DNA of 64,000 nucleotides from Davidsoniella eucalypti. Lineage: Eukaryota; Ascomycota; Sordariomycetes; Microascales; Ceratocystidaceae. A model generated the notes under the pieces. That model was not told where the DNA came from. It did not search any database and saw only the letters and a list, made by a program, of their open reading frames with translations. Shown here in pieces: positions 35,339 through 47,863 of this stretch (position 1 is the stretch's first letter; each line of letters opens with the position of its first letter). The position numbers and the translations under genes were made by a program. The DNA lies in assembly GCA_004009845.1 (NCBI GenBank), contig RMBW01000104.1, forward strand, positions 1 through 64,000, read 5' to 3'.

Positions 35339-37853
35339 TGTGATCGAGGGAGGGGCCGAAGCGGCGTCGGTGGGCGGAGGGTCGAGGTGTAGTCGGCGAG
35401 ACGTCAGGCCGTATCAAGGCTTAGAAAAAAAATAGCTAGATGCACAGGGTCCTGAAGCTAAGGAATAGGCGTGCCTATCAGGAACTGTAACGGCACGGGC
35501 GTGGTGGCAGCGGCAGGACAGATGAAGAAAGCTTTTTGTCGGCTTGTTCCTTCACTAGAAAATTGTCTTGAGACGTCAATCTGTAAAACGTAGCACTGTA
35601 AACAAAGCAATCGTAGAGAGTTGGATCTCGGATCTCGGGTGTCGGCTAGCTAGAGAGTGAGCGGTAGTGAAGAGATTGCGACGAGGAAAAAAAAAGGTAG
35701 AGGTTGTGATGTGTCAGGAAGCAGATTCTTTGCGACAACGGCAGTGATAGGCGTCGACGATGATTGATGGTGGGGAGCGTAGTGGGAGAAGCGACATGAT
35801 CACCGAGAAGGAGCGGAAATGGAGATGGCAAAGGAAAAAAAGGATAGAATAAAAACACCAAAAAACAAACACTGCGTTGGTGACTAAATAGAAAGCGATG
35901 GATCTTGTTTTGTTTTCCTTCAATTTGCGGGAAGCATTCAAAGTCGGCCAGTTGCTGTTGTTGTGGTGGTAGTCGAGAGCATAGTTGGGAACAGAAACAG
36001 TTGCACACAAAGCCAGACCATTTATCGAGCTGCGGTTAGAGCAATCTATCGACGATTTTCCAATGAAGATCTCACATGGCATTAGATAAATCCAATCAGC
36101 GGCTATACTGCAGGCGATTGCAGAGGCTAGAAGACGCTTTTACTGGGCAGAGGAATTGTTTTGTGTGATACGATGCCCTGCTTTTTTTGCTCTACAAGCC
36201 CGCCGGTTGTTTTATTTTTACTTTGCCCACTGGCCGTGTTACGCATGGACAGCCCAATCTGACGTATTTGGCAATTAGACTTTCTTGATCTATGGTTGCT
36301 TATTGTTTAACCAGTATTCTGCCGGCGCAGCATAATTGGGCGGTCAGTGAAAATACTCTATTCGGCACCGTGGCCTTCGGGGTCTGCACACAGTACGTAT
36401 AAAGCTCCATAGGGTTACGAGCTCTTAATAGACTCGAGAATCAAAGACAGTGAAAGTACCCTGCACTGCATTCTCTTTTTCCCCCAGCATAACGCTCCAT
36501 ATTTTCCACTGATTGCATCGCTTGTCTGTCTGCTGCAAGCGTCTTCAATTGAAGCCCTCGATTTGTTTTTCGCTTTACATCGTTCTTTTTTGTATGGCTT
36601 ATACGCCTCGTCCAATTATTCTCTCTTTTTATCTCCTGGTGCCAGCCCCGGGAATTCGCGATTTTTCTGTCCGGCCTTATCGCTCACACATGCCGGATCG
36701 ACTGGCATTTATTGTTATTGCCATTTGATCACTTGATATTGCTTTGCTACGCTGCTCGCCTAATCGGCAGCACTATCGACTGCAACAACAAGCAAAAAGG
36801 CAAAAAAGCACCGGGTTTAGCTGCTGTCCTGCTGCCGCTGTAAATTGCGCTGCGTTGCATCGAGCACAACAAGGAGAACACGCTCGCGATTTTATAGTCT
36901 GTTTTCTAGTCTTCTTTGCTTGCGCCTTGGATCCCGCTCTAGAACCGCGCCCAGCTAAGACTATAAAGGCGGCCTTTGTTTTATTTTTCGTTCTGTTGCT
37001 GCACTGCTGCGTGATTCACTAGAGCTCACTAGAGCTCACTGATCACCGGAACTGCAATTTAGTCGCCCAATTCCCACTTCTCTCTTGAACTGTGCTGTCA
37101 GCCTTGCCCACGCTAGAAGCGCCATTCAGCACTATTGTTATCCTGCCTTTCTTTCCTTCTTTTTCGAGGACTTTATTTATGCCGCTGACACGACTCGCTT
37201 TCGCATCGTCACTCTCCAACACGCTGCATCTCTATTCCCATCCACCACTTTCTGCCTTTGTATCGCTTCCCCACCATAGCATCCAATACCGTTCACATCT
37301 TTTCCTGTCGCCATCGTTATTTGTTATCCAATACCGTACCGTTTCTGGTGTAACTGCCCGTCTATCCCTGCCTCTCTTCTCGCACTTTTTACCTGTTTAT
37401 TCGCACCCCTCTAAGCTTAGCGATCGGCCCGGAGCTTTCTTCCATTCTTCCCCGCCGGCGCAAATCTCCTCGGGGCCTCGCCGCACAGGAATACTGGCGT
37501 GGGCTCATTGTAGGTCGCTAGAAGCGCCAGTTCTTGTAGAGTCGCCCAACTTTGGTAGGCCATCGCTCTCTATCCAATCCCCAATCGCCATCCCTAGGCG
37601 TCGCAGGAGGTGGTAGCGCCCTCTACTAGATGCTACTACTCCTGTCAAGCTATCCACATCCTTATCTTTACTATCCTGAGCCCTGCCATCCTTCCCACCC
37701 ACCACACTGCCTATTACGGCAACTAACATGACCTTGAGCTAGGCTACCGGCCAGTCAACACTCAAACCGTCTCTCGATCGCCAGTCGCTTCCGCGCCTTG
37801 TTCGACTTGCTCTCTAGACAGACTCGTAGTCAGCCCAATCATCCTCTAAATCT
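35339..37853. other. Divergent intergenic region, 2.5 kb
   Basis: This holds the promoter and leader of the phosphatase (minus strand) and a long pyrimidine-rich 5' region of the downstream plus-strand gene. A 174-codon frame at 37092-37616 is open but biased to Ser/Pro/Phe from CT-rich DNA, and I read it as 5' UTR. A small tandem repeat, CACTAGAGCT, occurs at 37018-37038. Confidence 0.45.
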
Positions 37854-39347
37854 ATGTTGACCCCGCATCCCGCAATGGGCCAAAACAACGTCAACGTGGG
37901 TGGCTACACTCAGTATCCTCAGCCATATCCTGCCAGACTACCTAGCTTTCCCTACTCCTCGGTGATGTCGTCAAACATCAATGTATCTTCTATGCCGGTC
38001 GGCTCCCCTGGTCTGCCCAACTACCGAGCACCTGCTCCCCACAATCTTCCTCCCATCCCCTTCAATCGCTCCCAACCTCTCAGGGCATCCCACTCCAGCA
38101 ACCAGTCACGCACTCTTCCGCCCGCATCGTCTAGTTTGCCTGCCAAGCCTGCGAGTCTCCCGGCAAAGCCTCCGCCGAGCGTGGCCGCCTCCCATTTTAA
38201 TCATCCGTCAGCTCCACCAGCGTCACTATCCCAAACCACCACATCTACCACATCCGACCACAGAGGTCGGGCTAGTGGATCCCGTCCTGGTTTCTCACCA
38301 CAAGAGAAGCAACAGCGTTGGAAACGACCAGACGGTGTCTCATCGGGTACTCAACAGTCGGCCATGTCGCCATCTAAACACACGAATGGCGATGACGACG
38401 TTTCAATGGTTGACAGCGACGTCAAACAAGGTAAGATTTTCACTGGTAACCCTTAGACACAAGTACCCTTTCTAAAACAGCTGGAACAATAGGAGATAGA
38501 AAGGATGGTGAGATCGTAGATGGAGGCTCGAAGAAGACCCCATTCTCCAAGCCTTCCGTTTCTCAAGATAAGTGGCGGACGAGTGAAACTCAGTCCGATC
38601 GCCGTGGAAGCCTCCCGACCCCTAGACATGAATTGCCTGCGCCTATTAAGACTAGCAAGGATCGTCCATTTAGCCGCGATGGAAAGACCGAGTCTACTAC
38701 TGCGACTCCTATTCGGAGCACAATAGATCGTTATAAGCCAACGCCAGACTGCGATAATCTTCCTCGCCGCCCAGAAACCAGAGACAATCCCAGTTCTCTC
38801 AATCGCCACGGCGATCGCCAACGTCAAGATGCCCGCCGAGATCAATCGAGACAGTCGAGTAATCGCTCGCCAACTAAGAGCTCTAATAGTCGTCCGACTC
38901 ACTCGCGTACATCATCGTCGTCGACGGTCGATATGCCACGTAGACCCTCAACTAGTGGCCGACGTCCGAAGCATAATATGCGCAACCGGAGTGCTAGTCG
39001 TAGCCTCAGTCCAGAAATCACGCCCATTCGCCCAGCTAAACGTAAACGGGTCCATGATCACTACGATTCTGACAGTACAGGATCCGAACTTTCTGACCTT
39101 GAGCTTGACCTTCTTGGCATGGATCGCTCAAAAATGAAGAAGAAATACCAGGCTCGTCTTGAACGAATCGCAAGGGCCGAAGAAAAGGCTCGGCGTAATT
39201 CATCTGGAGTATTTAAGATACCCAAGCGACGTAGTTATGCACAGACTGAGCGCCGTGAATCGAACGTTTATGGGTACGTATCACAACCAAGTAATAGTTT
39301 GAGTTGGAAAAGTAGCACTAACACATGTTTTGTGTAGACGTCGTTAA
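37854..39347 (+). CDS. Unrecognised, largely disordered Ser/Pro/Arg-rich protein
   Basis: Exons are 37854-38430, 38481-39273 and 39338-39347 (introns of 50 and 64 nt), giving 459 residues. The last exon supplies only three codons before the stop, giving a YGRR end. The first 200 residues are Pro/Ser/Gln/Asn-rich; the middle is Arg/Ser-rich with many SR and RS pairs and basic patches such as PAKRKRV. The only ordered-looking stretch is near the C-terminus: DLELDLLGMDRSKMKKKYQA then RLERIARAEEKARRN, a short acidic segment followed by a charged helix. This composition suggests a nuclear or RNA-associated protein. The tidy introns and the conserved-looking C-terminal helix support a real gene. 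I cannot name a family. Confidence 0.8.
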
Positions 39348-40224
39348 CACTATCAATGACATCGAGTGTAGTTTACTAGACTCCGAATCATTGTCGAGGC
39401 TTTCTCGATGCCATCAACATCAAAGAGCGAGTTTTGTCCTGTCATTTTCACTGTTTTTCTAGCCTATTTTGTTTGAAATTTACAAACATCATCTTGGGGG
39501 TCTCAGCACGACCTACTCGAGATGTGTCTGCTCGAGTACAACCATGCCTCTTTCCGTCTTATTTTCTGCCACGGTGGCATTGAATTTTTTTTTGTTTTTG
39601 TTTTTGTTTTTCTTTTTCTTTACAGTTTCGTTACGCATTGGATAGCATATCTTTTTCTATTGGGATCTTCGTCGGACTCTTTTTTATTTTTCTTTCTTTT
39701 TCTTTTTATATCTTTATACCAGGCGTTCACAGGATTGAGATAACAGAACAGACGCTTTTTTTCTTCTTTTTCTGGGGGATTTTGATTTGATTTTTGTCAT
39801 TACACATTTGTTTTTCTACAGCGTTTTTTTACTATTGTCTCTTCTGTCGCTATGGGATTTGGTCTATCGTCGATTTACATACTTTGCTACTCATTCTGCT
39901 TTTACCCTTGTCTTATATTCTGTTTTTCTCTTCATTCAATTGTTGAAATACCACTGGTAGACACATTCACCAGACACCTGCAATACATGCTATCTTCAAA
40001 ACTGATTGGCCACGATTCTTTAAAATTATATATACATAGGATGTCATTATACAGGAGAAACCCCCAACAAGCGTTGCTAACAGAGCGCATTCTACTACTA
40101 CTATCTTCACAAGAGTATTCCAAGCTATAGCCCGCCGAATTCTTTCTATCTTCGTCTCAGAAGCAAGTACCAGCTGCCATCATGAGAAGAGTTGGTCCAC
40201 CAAGTCTTTGATTTGTTATTTTGA
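39348..40224. other. Convergent intergenic region, T-rich
   Basis: T-rich DNA with long poly-pyrimidine runs (39585-39720 especially) separates two convergent genes. Frames are artefacts of this composition. Confidence 0.55.
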
Positions 40225-41064
40225 TTACTTGCGAAGCATGGCGATATCCATCGATCTTCTGCGAGCCGCAGTGCTCTGAGTGAAAGCAGCCGAACCACCA
40301 AAGGGACCAATAGGGTTAGCCACGCGCACGATACAGACATTGTTGACGCCAGCGACGGTACCGGTGCAGGTCATATCGGACGGCATCTGAACGGTGACGG
40401 CGAAGTCGGTCATGGAGCTAGTGGCGAGGCCGAATGTTCCGGGCACGTTCTGGGTGATTGTGGCAGTCTTGAAGGCAGCGGGGTCAGTGCCTCCCGACGA
40501 TGGGTCGATGGAGGCGGAGAGAGGGCCGGCGCCATCGATGTTGATCTAAGTAAGCATGTTAGCATATTGTACATCTCGGGGTATATGGCATAGGGGGTGC
40601 AAGCAACGTACCTGGCGGTAAGTTAGGGTGACGGTGCCGTCATCAGCAGCAGTGGGCAAGCCACTAGTAGCGCCCTTGCCAGCCGTATCGGCGACCTGGG
40701 ACTCGAGCTGAACGCCGCCCTTCGAAGCCGAGTTCTTCGCACGACGGGAATTCTTGTTGGCCGCAGCTGCGGACGAAGAGTTGGTGGCTGCGCCGCTGCC
40801 CATGAACTTGGCCACATTGATGGCTGGATCGACGTTGCCGTTGCCGGTGGTCCGGCCGAGGGGGCCGACGCGGCCGGAGGAGATGGCGCGTGTGTTGATG
40901 ATGGAAGTGTCCTTTTGAGAACCGCAGCCGGCAGAAGAACAGTCACGGGGTGTGCCGTCGACGATGGATAGACCGGGCATGGTGACGTTGTTAGCGCCTA
41001 CAACGGATACCACGACGCCGTGGGCAGCGACAACGGAGGCGTAGAGGAAGATAGAGGCCTTCAT
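40225..41064 (-). CDS. Secreted Egh16-like protein (MAS/GEgh16 family)
   Basis: Minus-strand exons are 41064-40612 and 40545-40225 (66-nt intron), giving 257 residues. The N-terminal MKASIFLYASVVAAHG is a signal peptide ending at the conserved HG. Family blocks follow: GANNVTMPGLSIVDGTPRDC with CG, GRVGPLGRTTGNGNVDP, GLPTAADDGTVTLTYRQ, INIDGAGPLSASIDPSSGGT, QMPSDMTCTGTVAGVNNVC and GPFGGSAAFTQ. Egh16/MAS proteins are extracellular and are often induced during host penetration in plant, insect or nematode pathogens; their biochemical role is unknown. The two C-terminal Cys probably pair. The short basic tail (RRRSMDIAMLRK) is ordinary for the family. Confidence 0.9.
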
Positions 41065-43689
41065 GATGATTGGTTTGGGGTATATGGTGTGATGGAAAAG
41101 AGGTTCAGGGTTGTTGGTTGGAGAGTGTATTATATAGTAAAGTAAAAGGTAGACCAAAGAAGTTTGAGATTAATAAGAATAGTTGATAAGTTATAAATAA
41201 AATAAAAAGGCCACTAGGGCTGAGAGAAGAGAAGTGAAGATAGTAGAAGAGAAGAGAAGATGCGAACCAGCGTGGAGAGGAAAGACTAAACAAGAGGAGT
41301 CGAGAAGGTCGGCGAGAAGCTTGACTTATATATAAAACTTTTGAATGGTGTCCGGTTCTGGCATCTGACGAGGGAAAGGCGCTTGGCGTTAGTGCCGAGA
41401 AACTCATAACCTTGTCTGTTGATTAGAAAGAAGACCCCCCCCCCCCCCCCCCTTTCCCCCATCTTGCTACTCTGCCGTGTTTCCAAGCTTGCTAGAAACT
41501 GAAGTAGATGAACAGTAGCAGAATTCAAGGTTGCTTGCTGTATTACTGGCGTGGATATCTGCACTCAAAGTGTCTTTGGTTCTACCGTGATATGATGCTA
41601 TATGTCATCCACTGTCACGATACTAGTTTTCGCTGTCTTTGCCTACCACTGATATCTGATATATATTGACATGTTCGTCTACTTCTATCTGGATACTTGG
41701 CTTCTCACCTGCAACTTGGCTTTCTTTTCGAGACAAAAGTCCTCAGCTATGGTGATAGCTATCCATTATTTCCCCTCACGTACGGTAGCTATACAATGCT
41801 TCAGACAGACTTTGGCGATTCTCCGCCGCTTCTGGAGTCCAAGTTTCACGGATCTCGGTAATACACGAAGAAGAAAGATATAAGGTTGTTTGCCCGCAGA
41901 TCTTCTTTTCTGTGAGACAAAGAAGTGAGGCTGTGTTCTGTGCGTGTCAGCTTTGTTCTTCGGCATCCCCTCATCAAGATCGTGGGATAGAGTAAGCAGT
42001 ATACGCGATCACGCATATAGAATGGCCCGGCTTTACGAGGATGAGGGCAAGAAACAACAGCAAACAAGAAGTGACGGGAGGAAGCCTAGCCTAGTCACTA
42101 GTTTCAAGCATCGTTAAAGCATGTCGTTACTCCTTGAGTTACTCAAAATCACAAACACCGTATGTACATATGTTATGTTTTGGTTCTGTCATATTTTTCA
42201 TAGTAAGAAGCAGCGCCCCTAGTTCTTGCGACTGCCGGCTCGTTTCAGCACTGACTTTGTTTCACTTTTTTTCGCGATCTTTCAAAGGCTAGTTAAGCCT
42301 CTACAGCTATACATGGCAAAGCAGGCCCCCTTCTCAGAGGCTAGAGCAAGAAGAATAGGAAATGTAACATCGAACAAGCCCCCTTCGAATGCTACGCTGA
42401 TCTGTCTCAAGGAAACTTTTACCAAGCAAGCAGAAAAAGACAATGATATGGAGAGAGAGGCTAGAACAAAAGGAAGACATGTCAGAAACAAGCTTATTTA
42501 AGACGTCTACAACTAGTTATCGATGTCACTTGGTATATATCTCTCTTCTCTTACTTACTATGATGGGGCAGCCATGAATTGTCAGACCTAAAACTTGTCA
42601 ACTGACATGTCTTGTTTGTACCTCTTCAAGATGAAGTCGGCAGCTAACAATTATATGAACCATAGATATAGACTCTTCGGTACGATCGACCTGCTCTGTT
42701 CTGAGATCCGCACAATCTAGATTGGTAGATGTTCTGTACCCTAAATGAGAAGCCAAATAATTGGCGTGCCAAGTAGAATCATTCGTTTCCTGGCCAAGAT
42801 TCAAGCCGGAAGAGGAAGAGCCTTGGACAAGAGCCGCTCGGATCTTTCTGCCTTCGTGAACCCTTGAACCACTTCTACCTCATACACTTACAAAAGGCCC
42901 TGTTTTCACTTAGCACTGGGTAAATCATCCCCCCGGTCACACGTCGATCACGAACATGGCAAAACAGCCAAAACAAGGGCTGGGGATCGCTTGGATCGTC
43001 TTTTGTGAGAAGAGGAACAAGGAGAGCTTTAAACGAAGAGGTCTCTTATAGTATTATAGGTGCTGTAGCAGAGCAATGTCAGACTTGGAAGAAGTCATGC
43101 CGACTTGATATAATTCCAGAAATCGATCATCATTCCGAAATAAATCATTCATTAGACTGATAGACACTAAATAGCGTGCTGTACAAGACGATGGTGTGGA
43201 AAGATCTTCAGTAGAATCACGGAAGCAGCAAGAGAGTTTTGGGCATGTCTTAGGGTTATACACGATGACCCTACTGCTATTTGTAATCAACAACATAGGT
43301 TGGGGAAGTAGTAATTATCTTTATAGATTTATATACTTATATTGTGTTTGAACCTTTCTTTTGAACATATCCATTCTCTCTTTGATGAGAGTGAAGATGC
43401 CACATGTTGCATTTCTTGATCACCATCCCATGTATAAGATGTACGATATCACGATTGATTGGAAGGATATATCGTCATAACTATATAAGCTTAAGTACAA
43501 ATGATTCAGTCCTAGAATGTAATTGGTCTTATCATGAGTAGTTATCCAAAATGACGGTGATGCCTATGAATAATGTTATGATATATCGTTCAAGATAACT
43601 CCTGTAGATGGTGATGATAAGATTGTGACGTCCAACTTCCTAGCTATGAGCAGTGCTGTGTAGAACTACTAAGACGGAAGCCAGTGCTG
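41065..43689. other. Gene-free region, 2.6 kb
   Basis: The first 250 nt are the promoter and leader of the Egh16-like gene. A C homopolymer follows at 41435. The rest is AT-leaning sequence with only short unrelated frames (largest about 91 codons at 42226-42501) and no recognisable exon. Confidence 0.45.
41435..41452 (+). repeat. C homopolymer (18 nt)
   Basis: An uninterrupted run of 18 C, followed by TTT and five more C. Long G/C runs are rare in fungal nuclear DNA and hard to sequence. Confidence 0.9.
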
Positions 43690-43800
43690 AAGGGTCAGAA
43701 GATACACATCATCTTGGAGGTCACGGATAATGGTACTCCGGCTTTGACAAGCTACAAGCGTATCATTGTCCAGGCTACCAACAAAGACTTGAAGGGCGGC
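43690..43800 (+). pseudogene. C-terminal fragment of a DUF1593-type (nucleoside-hydrolase-like) protein
   Basis: One short frame reads KGQKIHIILEVTDNGTPALT and continues SYKRIIVQATN, matching the C-terminal beta-sandwich end of the DUF1593 'cellulose-binding' family (usually ending in a similar EVTDNGTPALTRYxRVIV string). Nothing else of the gene is present within 1 kb upstream. It marks the left edge of the repeat-rich island. Confidence 0.5.
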
Positions 43801-44509
43801 AACACCCTGGGGCGGGTGGTGATGCTATTGGTGAGGCTTTTTTCAGCCATGCTGAACTAAGAGTTAGGTATCGGTAGCATTTGGATTGTATGTCATCTAT
43901 ATTTACATAGTAAGAGAGCGAAGTTCCAAGCATTGTATAAGATAATCGTTACTCATTGATAATTCAACAACAATTTCATTTTGACATGATTCATAAAACC
44001 CACAATTTGCTGTCAAGATATGCGAAAAGAAAGAAAAAAACAAGAGAATTTAGATAACCAGAAAAAAAAGAAAAAAAAAGTTAAAACCAACCTTCCCTCC
44101 TAAAACCCTCGGGGGGGTTACTTTTGAGTTCACGGTGCCTCCTCCTTTGTCCAAAGACGAATCTTTCCCCTTCGTCGTGGGTTTTTAAGTTTTAAGAGCG
44201 GTCAGCATAACCCCGATGCTGCTGTTCATTCTCGTTTTCTTTTTCGACATTTGTCATCTTCGAAGCACCGTTTTGTGAGGCCTTTCTTTTACCTTCCATT
44301 GGGCATATGGAATCACCAGATACGGCGTGTTTTTCTTCCGTCCCAAGCAAATGAGAATAAGCATATCAAACTTAGCTTTGTAGGCCAGCTCAGTAGAGAA
44401 AAATGTTGAACCAGTGTATAGAAGATTACATTAGAAATGAGAGCAGCATTAGCAAATGAGAATTATGTATGATATTAGAAGAACTACCAACTACCAAACA
44501 ACTAAAGAT
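43801..44509. other. AT-rich spacer
   Basis: No gene. A patch of poly-A/G around 44030-44080 and a G-run (GGGGGGG) near 44111 are the only features. Confidence 0.4.
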
Positions 44510-45420
44510 TTACACAAGAGCTCGTTCAAGATACAATCGCTTCGAGTTCTGTTCTACTTCAGCATCAATCAATGGCCTCTTTCGCGATGGTGGCCAATCC
44601 AGAATTATAGCCATATGAAAATCAATGATCATTAACTTCCCTGTTTGAGCGAAGCTGAACAGGAGGTAGCTTATGAGCTGCCTTGTACTCCACAATGAAG
44701 AGTAGCTTTTCGATTTTGACAGCTCTAGGAGTGTTCTGGGAGTCTTGAGGATCATGAGAGATGCCTTGACTGATATTAAAATAGGAGGGCCGAGAAGTTG
44801 AAGGTGTCTCGCTAGGAGCACTAGATGAAGCAGCCCTTTTCCTACCTGATTGATGTTAATCTGGCTGAGTATTCGCGCTTTCTCTATGACGGAGGTTAGC
44901 AATATCGATGTTTTCTGGCTCATCCGAAGATCTAGATAGATCCGTTGAGGCCTGGGTCTGAGACTCTAGTAGATCCCGGAGTTGAGAATCTACTGAATCT
45001 TGGAACTGTTGCTGCTCTCTGCCGACGTCGTTGAATCTCGTTGGCATATTGTGCGTTCGAATTGAATATTACTTCTTTGACTCCATTATAGGCCGTAGCG
45101 TCACATCGTTTGTGTTGTAGATAAATATTGATAACTTCCTGGACATGATCCTCAATGGCAGGTTTGGAAAATTTGGCCAAGTCACTCTCACTGGATAGCC
45201 ACTGACTGCATAAAGCACGCTGGGCAGCAGCAGTTGCATTAAAACCATCAAATAAAGCCTCCTGTTTAAAGACGGATTGAAACACTGAAAACTTCTGCTC
45301 ATGAATGCCTTGGAAGTCTGGCCAGGATTTGAGAAGATGTGGGTATGATTGATTAGCAACCGAAGTAGGTCCCCCTGTTGTGAGCCGAGACAATACCGTC
45401 TCTATTTTGTAGGTTGGCAC
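44510..45420 (-). pseudogene. Third Spok-like copy: internally deleted, shifted relic
   Basis: Reading down the minus strand, 45420-44930 encodes the N-terminal globular block (TTGGPTSVANQSYPHLLKSW, then IHEQKFSVF and DHVQEVINIYLQHKR), matching residues 190-300 of the copy at 19110. After frame changes, the nuclease-like strand IVEYKAAHKLP appears near 44690. It is followed directly by the extreme C-terminal tail (KLMIIDFHMAI and PPSRKRPLIDAEVE) ending at 44513. The rest of the nuclease-like region and the whole kinase-like core with the HGD loop are gone. The coiled coil is not recognisable upstream. This copy is dead. Confidence 0.7.
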
Positions 45421-45579
45421 GACGGCAAGCCTGGCAAACTGTTCTCAATTAAATGAAGCACGTTGTAGTCGGTATCTCTAGACACGACCAGAAGGACAGG
45501 ACAGGGAGAGAAGAACACAAAGACGAGGAATATCAAGTGCTATATATAATTTAGATAGAAGAGTCATATTGATGATTTA

Positions 45580-45950
45580 CATTGTTTTTTCTGTCTCTTT
45601 TTCATTTTTTCGGGCGTCGTGGAACTGCAATTTAATGTACTGGTGGTCCAAACCATGGAGACCTTCACACGTCCAACTAGTTTTCGTTTGCTTCATCTGC
45701 CCAGTGAGAAAGGCGAGATCGATGATTGATGTCTTGTGCGTGTTGACCAGAGCATTCTCGAGATCCACTACCAAATCAGCAATGCTCCTCTGCAACCAAC
45801 CAACTACTTCATTTGCATGCTGCAATTACTCACAGTTCGCAGACCACCACGGATGATGAGTATTGAAGTCCCCAACGATGATACTACTTCCAACCCGCCA
45901 TTGCTGGACAAGTAGATGTGGTAGAAGGGGCTGGGTCGGATGGTTGTAGA
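45580..45950 (-). mobile_element. LINE relic, endonuclease-domain fragment
   Basis: On the minus strand, fragments in shifted frames read like the apurinic-type endonuclease of Tad-like LINEs: a VGDFNTHHPWWSANCE-like segment near 45840-45880, then WLQRSIADLVVDLENAL and TSIIDLAFLTGQM. Stops and shifts occur and no reverse transcriptase follows. It is a short degraded piece. Confidence 0.55.
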
Positions 45951-45967
45951 GGTTGACCAATAATGGT

Positions 45968-46517
45968 CAAGTGACTGATCAAATGACTAACTTATCTCGT
46001 CCGTGCTATTATTAATTGCCTTCTTCTCTATTCTCGAAAGAAGTGACTGAAGAAAGTCCATAGTCTAGTAGCCTAATCGACTCTACCATACTGTATTTTT
46101 ATCTGCTGTCATGTACCGTTCTAAAACCATGGGTTAGAACTAATCTTTCTCTTTAACTTAGCGCTGAAGTGCTGATTGATCTGCAATGGCTTATCTGTAT
46201 ACCATTTCGTTTGTACTTGAGGGCTAATTTTGGCTTTTCATTGTCGAACAAAATCAAACACGTTTTGTACTCAAGTGTACTTAATATTTACCTACAATAC
46301 CAATACCATTCTACTGCATACTGTATGGATCTCTGCTTTTGTACTGGGACTTGAATTTGTAATTCTATGTTAAATAAAAGTAAGTGACTCATGATCTGAA
46401 TTCTGTAGAAATGCTTATTACAAGCCATCGTATTCATGATATTAACATAATTAGCACGACTTGATAATTTGCCACCACGGCTACTACTTCTAGAAGCATG
46501 GTAGCACAAACATCGCT
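45968..46517 (+). repeat. 550-bp repeat, copy 1
   Basis: Nearly identical to 52787-53341 in the same orientation, differing by scattered substitutions and small indels (for example the AGTCCATAGTCTAG and AGTCCATGATAGTCTAG versions near the left end). Both copies start near TCAAGTGACTGATCAAAT and end near GCACAAACATCG. I see no long terminal inverted repeat. The small open frame inside (61-72 codons) is not convincing as a gene. It may be a solo LTR or part of a segmental duplication. Confidence 0.85.
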
Positions 46518-46862
46518 ATTTTGTTAAGATACGAGAACAACGTTCAAGGTCGTTGGCTATAATGAGATACACCGAGTTGAGTAAAAACAGCTGGAAGTAA
46601 AGTAGGTAATAATAGTGCTTGATGACAATATCTCAGGATAACGTTCTAAGCTAAATAATCTAGCCTACTTATAATATCAAAAACAAATATTAAGCTGCGA
46701 ATATGAATGTAGCTGAGTTCGCTGTTTGATGTCATGTCATTACTGACTAGTTTGTTGAGATCCAATCATATCGAGGCCAACATGGAATTATCACACGCTC
46801 TATTTAGAGGTTACTTTGGGTGGTGGTTGACTCCGATAATACACCTAGGACTGGTGACTACC

Positions 46863-47045
46863 GGGAAGCAGTAGAGAAGACAAGCAGCGCTGGCCTGGTT
46901 AAACTTGTTTCTTCACTGTCCACCTAGCGGCCAGAGTGCCCAGGGTGCGAGGAAGGTGCTCAAGGAGACAACTATCGCGAGATCGGTGTCGGGAGATCGG
47001 GAGGGGTCAAGCAGAATTGAGCTAAACTTTCTTCACAGCTGTCCC
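46863..47045 (+). repeat. LINE 5'-like segment, duplicated
   Basis: This segment repeats 54893-55077 with a few changes; both contain AAGCAGCGCTGGCCTGG and TTCTTCACAGCTGTCCCCCTG. The related stretch at 23640-23720 in front of an RNase H relic suggests that it derives from the 5' region of a LINE. Here it lies directly upstream of the broken secreted-protein copy. Confidence 0.7.
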
Positions 47046-47209
47046 CCTGGTAGGTTGTTGGAAAACACAGAGGAAGCCCAAAATGTTTTCATTGTGAGGG
47101 AGTAACTCAAGGAGACACTATCACAGGTTTGTGCTGGTATAATCAAATGAAGTGTAAAGCACAATACAAGAGCCGAAGATGTCAACTGGAACCTTTCAAA
47201 ATGCCGTCC

Positions 47210-47863
47210 TCCGGGTGTAACAGCGAGATGGCAGCCCGAGAATTCACGATCTCTCTTGATGATCTTAAGATTTATGTTCCCAAGCAAGATATCGAGTCTG
47301 ACGGAGCCAATACTGAGACTAGTCTGGTCTCTCTGGAACAGAGAGGATCCAAGTCCTTCAATGAAGCCTATAAGGCCTCTCATTACTAACTTGTGAATGG
47401 TAATTTGTACTACTTCATGATATGCAATGAGCTCCCTTATGGCTATGCGGCTTCAAATGAAGTTTCCGCGAATATCATCAGAGTCAAAGGCGGCTGCTAT
47501 GATGTCGGAATGGTTGTTGGAAAGGTTCGTGCCAGTGAGGACTTATTCTCAGGCATCTACTGGCCACGTCCGCCAGAGGGAAAGTGAGAAATGGTTCTCA
47601 ACCAACCAATTCTACAGGGTCATCGAGGGACAGCGACAGCGGTAAGTTCCATGACAATATTTCCACTACATCTATCACTATCAGCATATACTAACATCCT
47701 TCATAGCCTTATCTGGGGTAGTAAAACCACAGCTGATTACAGCAGGGAAACCATTCAGGCAGCCACTAAGGTTACACTTTGTCCACTGTGTACAACTACA
47801 TGGCCTACTACCACTACCTTACTAATTACCTGTAAGAAGCATATCGTGAAGTATCTTTACTAG
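47210..47863 (+). pseudogene. Broken copy of the small secreted protein gene
   Basis: It aligns base by base with the intact gene at 56640-57300 (AREFTISLDDLK, then SLEQRGSK, then GGCYDVGMVVGKV, and after the intron site the GGT/GGG-like KTTADYS string). The signal-peptide exon start is missing and is replaced by unrelated sequence ending near 47210. There is a TAA at 47388-47390 in place of a Gln-containing codon region, further shifts, and an altered second exon. It is a 5'-truncated pseudogene. Confidence 0.8.

Noticed and set aside
37092..37616. 174-codon plus-strand frame upstream of the disordered protein gene
   Set aside because: It is CT-rich DNA giving Ser/Pro/Phe/Leu, with no conserved block and no splice link, so 5' leader is the simpler reading.
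41435..41452. C18 run considered as a telomere-like or structural element
   Set aside because: There is a single homopolymer with no repeated unit or subtelomeric context, and genes lie on both sides.
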